NCBI RefSeq assembly: GCF_019710585.1
Contig: NZ_JAIFZQ010000020.1
Location: forward strand, 310,001-374,000
From: Arthrobacter sp. MAHUQ-56
Lineage (GTDB): Bacteria; Actinomycetota; Actinomycetes; Actinomycetales; Micrococcaceae
Length of the DNA stretch: 64,000 nucleotides
Direction: 5' to 3'
A model generated the notes under the pieces. It was given only the letters and a program-made list of their open reading frames with translations, had not been told where the DNA came from and did no database searches. Numbering within the stretch: the first letter of the stretch is position 1; each line of letters begins with the position of its first letter. Both the position numbers and the translations under genes were made by a program. Of the stretch, positions 59,635 through 64,000 are shown piece by piece.

Positions 59635-60729
59635 TTAGTTTGCTGCCGCTGCCGATGCCGAAGCGCCAGGCTCCAGCGTGTACTGCTTGGGCAGCTTCAG
59701 CGACCGCTCAGCCATGACCTCGCGCAAGCGGTTGGGGTAATCGGTGATGAGGCCGTCCACGCCCGCGTCCATCAAGGCGCGCATAGTGGGCTTGTCATCC
59801 ACGGTCCAGGGGAGGACCTGCATGCCCTTGGCGTGGGCGCGCGTCACCATATCGGCCGTCACGTAGGGGACGTACCCGGGATCGGTGACCTTGCCGTTCT
59901 GCGGCGTGCCGTGGACCGGGGAGATGGCGTCGAAGCCGAGGGACGCTGCGGCGTCGACCAGGTCTCCGCCGAAGTCGTCGGCGTCGATGCCGCCCAGCCA
60001 GGGTGAGGCGCCGGGCTGTCCAGCCTGCAGGAAGTCCTTGTTGGTCAGGGCCACCGTGCGGATCCCCGGCTGGCGTTCCTTCACCAGGCGCAGGGAGCCC
60101 CAGTCAAAGCTCTGGATGGAGACCCGCTCCGCCATCTGGGCGGCGTTGATCTCGCGCAGCGCAACGTCAACGAACTGTTCCCTTGGCGCGGTCTGCTCCG
60201 GGGCCCCTGCCTCCACCTTGGTCTCGATGTTGAACTTGACCTGGCTGGCCCGGTACTGCCTGGCCAGGTCGAACACCTCAGCCAGGGTGGGCATCTTTGC
60301 GCCCGGGGAAGCCTGCTGGCCGGGGAACTGCGGCAGCGTGAGGGAGCCGCAGTCCAGGCTGCGGACCTGCTCGAACGTAAGGTCCTTGATGTACTTCCCC
60401 ACGTACGGGAATGCGGGGTCACCCGGGATGACGGGCGCCGTGTCCTGGCATTTCTGCCCGCTGATCTTGCGGTCGTGCGTAATGACCTCGCGTCCGTCCT
60501 TGGTGATCTGCAGGTCCAGCTCGAGGGTGGAAACGCCCGTCTCCATTCCCTTGGCGAAGGATGCCAGGGTGGACTCCACGGTCAGGCCGATGCCGCCGCG
60601 GTGCGCCTCAAGGTCAAAGTGGTTTGCGGTGCCGTTGGGGTTGGTGTCGGCGGCGTGCGCGGGGAGGGATGTTCCCAAAGCCATGCCGGTACACACGGCG
60701 GCTGCGGTCAGCAGCTTTGCATACTTCAT
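59635..60729 (-). CDS. Secreted glycerophosphodiester phosphodiesterase
   Basis: 364 residues from ATG 60729, GGAG upstream; longer frame to 60789 lacks support. Sec signal peptide (LLTAAAVCTGMALGTSLPAH, cleavage AHA-ADT). Catalytic HRGG (His general acid), ELDLQITKDG and a THD motif; the GDPD TIM barrel continues to the end, where DGLITDYPNRLRE is typical. It cleaves glycerophosphodiesters into glycerol-3-phosphate and an alcohol outside the cell. A phosphate-starvation or lipid-scavenging role fits. Confidence 0.92.
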   Translation of the reverse strand: MKYAKLLTAAAVCTGMALGTSLPAHAADTNPNGTANHFDLEAHRGGIGLTVESTLASFAKGMETGVSTLELDLQITKDGREVITHDRKISGQKCQDTAPVIPGDPAFPYVGKYIKDLTFEQVRSLDCGSLTLPQFPGQQASPGAKMPTLAEVFDLARQYRASQVKFNIETKVEAGAPEQTAPREQFVDVALREINAAQMAERVSIQSFDWGSLRLVKERQPGIRTVALTNKDFLQAGQPGASPWLGGIDADDFGGDLVDAAASLGFDAISPVHGTPQNGKVTDPGYVPYVTADMVTRAHAKGMQVLPWTVDDKPTMRALMDAGVDGLITDYPNRLREVMAERSLKLPKQYTLEPGASASAAAAN

Positions 60730-61005
60730 CAGATTGTCTCCAGATTGGGGGAGGGAGGGGCCCGGTTGGGCCCTCGCCACTGTTGCCATCTGCGGAAACG
60801 GCCCGGCGAAGGCCGGGCAGACTCTTCATGACCGGGAAGTGAACGGCGGATGCGAGCCTTCGAGGTGCGGTTTCCATTCAGGGGCCGGGGTTACGGGCGG
60901 GTGCGCTATAACGCCACCTGGCGTTCACCTGCCTGCCGGAAGCGGTTAATTACCGGCAAGTAACTTGGCGCTGTCTTGTGCAGACCCCAACCTGAGAGGC
61001 TCCCC

Positions 61006-62031
61006 ATGGGCTCGTCCACTACCCGCCACGTCCTCACGGCCGCCGCCGCCGTCATCCTGGCTGCGTCAGCAGTTGGCGGCACCGCCGCCGCCCAGGCAAC
61101 AGGCGGCAACAGCCGCCCCGTCGCCAGCCCGGACCCGGGAGTCCACCACGAAACTGATACCGCGCTCGCTGACGCGTTCAACGCCGTCGACCGCAACACA
61201 GCCTGGCAGCAGACCTCCAAGCTGAAACTCAACTTCCCCACGTACCACACCGAGGGAATCGCCTACAGCCAGGACCATATCTTCCTCTCGGCCGTACAGA
61301 TCACCGAACCCACCGTGAAGTACCCCGCACCGCAGGGCGGGTACGACCGTACGGCCGGCAAGGGCGTCGGACACCTGTTCGTCATGGACAAGGCCGGCAA
61401 CCTGCAGAAGGACATCATCCTGGGCGAAGGCGACATGTACCACCCGGGCGGCATCGACTTCGACGGCACCAACGTCTGGGTCCCCGTAGCCCAGTACCGG
61501 CCGAACAGCAGCGCCATCATCTATAAGGTCGATGCAGCCACGCTGGACGTCCACAAGCAGTTCGAGGTCCAGGACCACTTCGGCGGTATCGTGCTGGACA
61601 AGCAGACCGGCCACCTAGTGGGTAACACCTGGGGCTCGCGGCGGTTCGCCGAATGGGACCTCCAGGGCAAGGAGCTGGCCACGTGGGAGAACCCGAACTA
61701 CTTCATCGACTACCAGGACTGCCAGTACGTCCCCAACGCCAAAATGCTCTGCGCCGGCGTGACCAATCTTCCGCAGACCCCGGCAGCCGGCGGCACGGCA
61801 GCCACCTACGAACTGGGCGGCATGGCGATGATCGACCTGAAGTCCCACGAGGTGGCCCGCGAGGTCCCGTTCCAGAAATGGTCCACCGCCGGGCACGTGG
61901 CCACGCGCAACCCGTTCAAAATGACGGCCGACGGCGGGCACCTCACCATGACGGTGGCCCCGGACAACGGCGAGGAAGGCAACGGCACCGAAATCCTCAC
62001 GTACGAAGCCGACGTGGCTCCGCGGCGGTAA
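61006..62031 (+). CDS. Secreted protein of the DUF6454-like family
   Basis: 341 residues from ATG 61006 (GAGAGG upstream). Sec signal peptide (VLTAAAAVILAASAVGGTAA, AQA-TGG). The mature part is a beta-propeller-like fold: YHTEGIAYSQDHIFLSAVQ, GHLFVMDKAGNLQKDI, MYHPGGIDFDGTNVWVPVA, and a GGMAMIDLKSH segment. No catalytic residues can be assigned with confidence. Family name from general resemblance only. Divergent from the glycerophosphodiesterase gene. Confidence 0.75.
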   Translation: MGSSTTRHVLTAAAAVILAASAVGGTAAAQATGGNSRPVASPDPGVHHETDTALADAFNAVDRNTAWQQTSKLKLNFPTYHTEGIAYSQDHIFLSAVQITEPTVKYPAPQGGYDRTAGKGVGHLFVMDKAGNLQKDIILGEGDMYHPGGIDFDGTNVWVPVAQYRPNSSAIIYKVDAATLDVHKQFEVQDHFGGIVLDKQTGHLVGNTWGSRRFAEWDLQGKELATWENPNYFIDYQDCQYVPNAKMLCAGVTNLPQTPAAGGTAATYELGGMAMIDLKSHEVAREVPFQKWSTAGHVATRNPFKMTADGGHLTMTVAPDNGEEGNGTEILTYEADVAPRR

Positions 62032-62227
62032 CACCCCACAAGGACCGGTAGCAGATTCCCGCAAAAGAAAACAGGGCCTTCGGGGCTGTCAGTCCTGGAA
62101 GTAATCCTGTTAAACTGGCCCGGGTCATGCAGACGGCCGTTGGATGCCGTCATCGGAGCCTCTTCCCGCCGCCAATGCCGCAGCAAGCACCCCTTCCCCG
62201 GCGCGCATCCGCCTTCCAAGCCGACGC

Positions 62228-62274
62228 GGATGCGGCCCAAGGGACTTGCCCTTTTTCGGGGGTGGGCCGCATCC
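62228..62274. terminator. Nested hairpin with internal AAGGG/CCCTTTTT terminator
   Basis: GGATGCGGCCCA (62228-62239) pairs with TGGGCCGCATCC (62263-62274). Inside lies AAGGG-ACTTG-CCCTTTTT, a small stem with a T-run. The two stems nest. The T-run terminates plus-strand transcripts, here from the secreted-protein gene. Confidence 0.7.
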
Positions 62275-62285
62275 CGTCTTCCTCT

Positions 62286-62315
62286 CCGGGGGCCAGCAGC
62301 GTGGCTGGCCCCCGG
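62286..62315. terminator. Perfect 12-base-pair hairpin
   Basis: CCGGGGGCCAGC (62286-62297) and GCTGGCCCCCGG (62304-62315), loop AGCGTG. It lies 15 bases beyond the ANTAR gene stop on the minus strand and probably ends that transcript. Confidence 0.7.
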
Positions 62316-62329
62316 ACCCGACCGGGCCT

Positions 62330-63067
62330 TCAGTCCTCGAAATGGGCTTCAGGGTCCGCTGAACCGGGGAAGCGGTCCACGACGGCCTGGGCGAGGTCAT
62401 GGAGTTTTTGGTTCCGGGTGCTGGAAGCACTGCGGAGAAGATCGAAAGCCGCATCCTTGCTGCAATGGTTCTGGGCCATGATGATCCCGCATGCCAGGTC
62501 AATCACCGTCCTGGTGTCCATCGCCGCCTTAAGATTCTGGGCGCGCTGGTCCGCCGACGCGATCCGGACAGCGAGGCGTAGCGCCTTTCCTGCCATCTCC
62601 GCGAACCTCATCCCGTCGGCGACTGCCTGTTCGCTGAAGAGCCCGCTCCTGGGAGCGAAGAAATCCAAGACGGCCCCGGACTCGTCCCCAAGGTCCATGG
62701 GAATCCCCAACGCACTGGCGATGCCTGCGGCCGAGAGGGCACTGCGGTACTCCGGCCATCGCGAGTCCGATGAGACGTCACCGAGAAGAACGGGAAGGCC
62801 GCTTTCCAAGGCCTCTACGCAGGGCCCGTCTCCCAGGTTCTGTTCAATCCGGTCCAGCAGCACTGCCTCGGCGCTGCTGCCTCCGATAGTGGCGGTGCGC
62901 CTGCGCCGGTGAAGGGTAACGGCGCATTCAATCTGCGCTCCCGTGGTGGCGGACATGGTGGCCGCGGCGAAGGTGGTCAGCCCGTCGAGGACGGATTTAA
63001 TGTCCTCAGTGCCGGCGATCAGGTCAACGAGGCTCTCGAAGTCGTCTGCCATGTCTTGGTCCACCAT
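62330..63067 (-). CDS. GAF-ANTAR domain RNA-binding antiterminator regulator
   Basis: 245 residues. GAF domain about 15-165 (IECAVTLHRRRRTATIGGSS, then LGDGPCVEALESG). The C-terminal ANTAR domain (about 170-235) has LKAAMDTRTVIDLACGIIMA and a DAAFDLLRSASS segment, the three-helix fold that binds paired hairpins in nascent RNA to block termination. Starts at 63067 or 63052 are both possible. Its RNA target should be a two-hairpin leader elsewhere; the stacked stems beyond its own end are terminators and not a proven target. Confidence 0.85.
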   Translation of the reverse strand: MVDQDMADDFESLVDLIAGTEDIKSVLDGLTTFAAATMSATTGAQIECAVTLHRRRRTATIGGSSAEAVLLDRIEQNLGDGPCVEALESGLPVLLGDVSSDSRWPEYRSALSAAGIASALGIPMDLGDESGAVLDFFAPRSGLFSEQAVADGMRFAEMAGKALRLAVRIASADQRAQNLKAAMDTRTVIDLACGIIMAQNHCSKDAAFDLLRSASSTRNQKLHDLAQAVVDRFPGSADPEAHFED

Positions 63068-63183
63068 GAGTTCAATCTAGAAGCGGCGGGATGCCGCAGC
63101 AAGGCACGGTGGGAACCCCGGCTGCCAGCCTTCATCCAGCCTTCGCCCAGCGCAGTTATGGAAACGTTATATATGCTTGTTGA

Positions 63184-64000
63184 GTGGTTCTTAGGTCAAG
63201 CAGTGGAAATTTGTCAGTTTCGGAACGTCCGGCAGCACCCCAAAACCCGCTCATCTCCGGGCGGAAGCACGCCCTGGACGGGCTCCGCACCGTCGCCGTC
63301 GCCGGCGTCTTCCTCTTCCATACGGCCACCGAACTGGTGCCGGGAGGATCGATCGGCGTGGACGTGTTCTTCACCCTCAGTGGCTTCGTGATCACCCTGC
63401 TGATCATGAAGGAGCGGCTCGCGACGGGCCGGCTGAACCTCCGCATCTTCTATGCCAAGCGCTTGGCCCGGCTCTGGCCGGCCCTGCTGTTCCTCTGCGC
63501 GGTGATCCTCGCCGTCGGCCTCGTGTTCCCGGCCTCCGGCTGGGGCGGGCAGGCCGGCTTCATCCTGCCCGCGGCCGCCTACGTCATGAACCTGGCGCAC
63601 TTTGGCGCGTTCGGCCAGTCCATCCAGGGGGAAACCCTCGGTCCCACCTGGACCCTCGCCGTCGAAGAGCAGTTCTACCTGCTGTGGCCCCTGCTCCTGC
63701 TGGCTATGCTCCGGTTCTGGAAGATCCGCACCGTTGCGTTTGCCACGCTGGCCTTGGCCGCGGCCTTTCTGCTGGAACGGTTCGTGCTGGTCATGTCCGG
63801 CGCGCCGCTGAACCGCCTGTACAACGGGCCGGACACCCGGGCGGACGAGCTCCTGATCGGCTGCGCCCTCGCACTCCTGTTCACCGCCCTCCGGGATGGC
63901 TCACGCCTGCACCGCGTCCTGCAGTGGATCGCCCGCTGGGGTGCCCCGCTCGCGGCCGCTACCTTGGTGGCCGCGGTGTTCCTGTTCAAGGAACCGGAAT
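63184..64000 (+). CDS. Acyltransferase 3 family protein (partial, runs off the window)
   Basis: The frame opens after a TGA at 63181-63183 and is open to the window end (272 residues visible). GTG 63184 or TTG 63211 could be the start. KHALDGLRTVAVAGVFLFHT is the first helix of the acyltransferase-3 fold; VDVFFTLSGFVIT, TWTLAVEEQFYLLWP and FYAKRLARLWPALLF are its conserved blocks. OafA-like: O-acylation of surface or exported glycans. The C-terminal end, where an SGNH domain sometimes follows, is not seen. Confidence 0.88.
   Translation, partial: MVLRSSSGNLSVSERPAAPQNPLISGRKHALDGLRTVAVAGVFLFHTATELVPGGSIGVDVFFTLSGFVITLLIMKERLATGRLNLRIFYAKRLARLWPALLFLCAVILAVGLVFPASGWGGQAGFILPAAAYVMNLAHFGAFGQSIQGETLGPTWTLAVEEQFYLLWPLLLLAMLRFWKIRTVAFATLALAAAFLLERFVLVMSGAPLNRLYNGPDTRADELLIGCALALLFTALRDGSRLHRVLQWIARWGAPLAAATLVAAVFLFKEPE

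Larger units (their letters stand above)
62032..62329. other. Intergenic region with stacked hairpins between converging genes
   Basis: Nearly 300 bases between two converging genes. It contains two strong stems (62228-62274 and 62286-62315), listed separately. No gene seen. Confidence 0.5.

Noticed and set aside
1..64000. tRNA, rRNA or tmRNA genes
   Set aside because: Looked for cloverleaf-like and rRNA-like stretches by eye and saw none; a tRNA scan could still find a missed one.

Overview
The window looks like chromosomal DNA of a high-GC soil actinobacterium of the Micrococcaceae, most likely Arthrobacter or Pseudarthrobacter. Evidence is the codon use, GTG and TTG starts, AGGAGG ribosome sites, a fructan locus built on GH32 plus GH172, PqqD-like/M50 fusion proteins, BTAD regulators and an ANTAR protein. 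No database search was possible; family names come from motifs read in the translations.

Layout. 1-3.4 kb is the lower-GC end of a surface-polysaccharide locus (membrane protein end, hexapeptide acetyltransferase, acyltransferase) separated by about 1.4 kb of wreckage holding a dead ParA-like fragment and a frameshifted IS3-type transposase. 3.4-6.2 kb has fragments resembling lrp and bkdA, then an M23 peptidase, a metallo-beta-lactamase-fold hydrolase and a pair of tiny membrane proteins. 6.3-12.7 kb is the most unusual block: a MinD/ParA-like ATPase, a Ser/Thr kinase, a lipoprotein, an Ala/Asn/Asp-rich two-repeat protein with a leader-like N-terminus, and an 827-residue PqqD-like/M50 membrane protease. 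12.7-14.5 kb has an FMN reductase, a lipid kinase and an M23 fragment. 14.6-20.7 kb is a signalling block (PAS-EAL protein, response regulator, histidine kinase, a second tiny-membrane-protein pair, an Lrp regulator, a stand-alone receiver and an HPt protein). 20.9-26.4 kb has a secreted polysaccharide deacetylase and the bkd-type E1alpha-E1beta-E2 operon.

28.4-39.9 kb holds a membrane protein and lipoprotein, a BTAD regulator and a set of hydrolases that all lack signal peptides: a lipase-like protein, a subtilase with a separate inhibitor-like protein, a trypsin-nuclease fusion, and a matrixin with a cysteine switch and seven propeller-type repeats. 40-49 kb is an SGNH hydrolase and a fructan or difructose-anhydride locus (GH32, GH172, ABC importer, two LacI regulators). 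49.5-64 kb carries an orphan peptide-binding lipoprotein, small secreted proteins, an AfsR-type regulator, a flavin monooxygenase, a glycerophosphodiesterase, a secreted DUF6454-like protein, a GAF-ANTAR regulator and the start of another acyltransferase.

Two themes stand out. First, decayed copies of families that are intact elsewhere in the window (ParA-like ATPase, M23 peptidase, Lrp, E1alpha) and a duplicated tiny-protein pair under a shared promoter palindrome point to old segmental duplication and loss. Second, two multi-gene blocks (6.3-12.7 kb and 30-40 kb) have coherent but undescribed architectures and are the best candidates for a new system.
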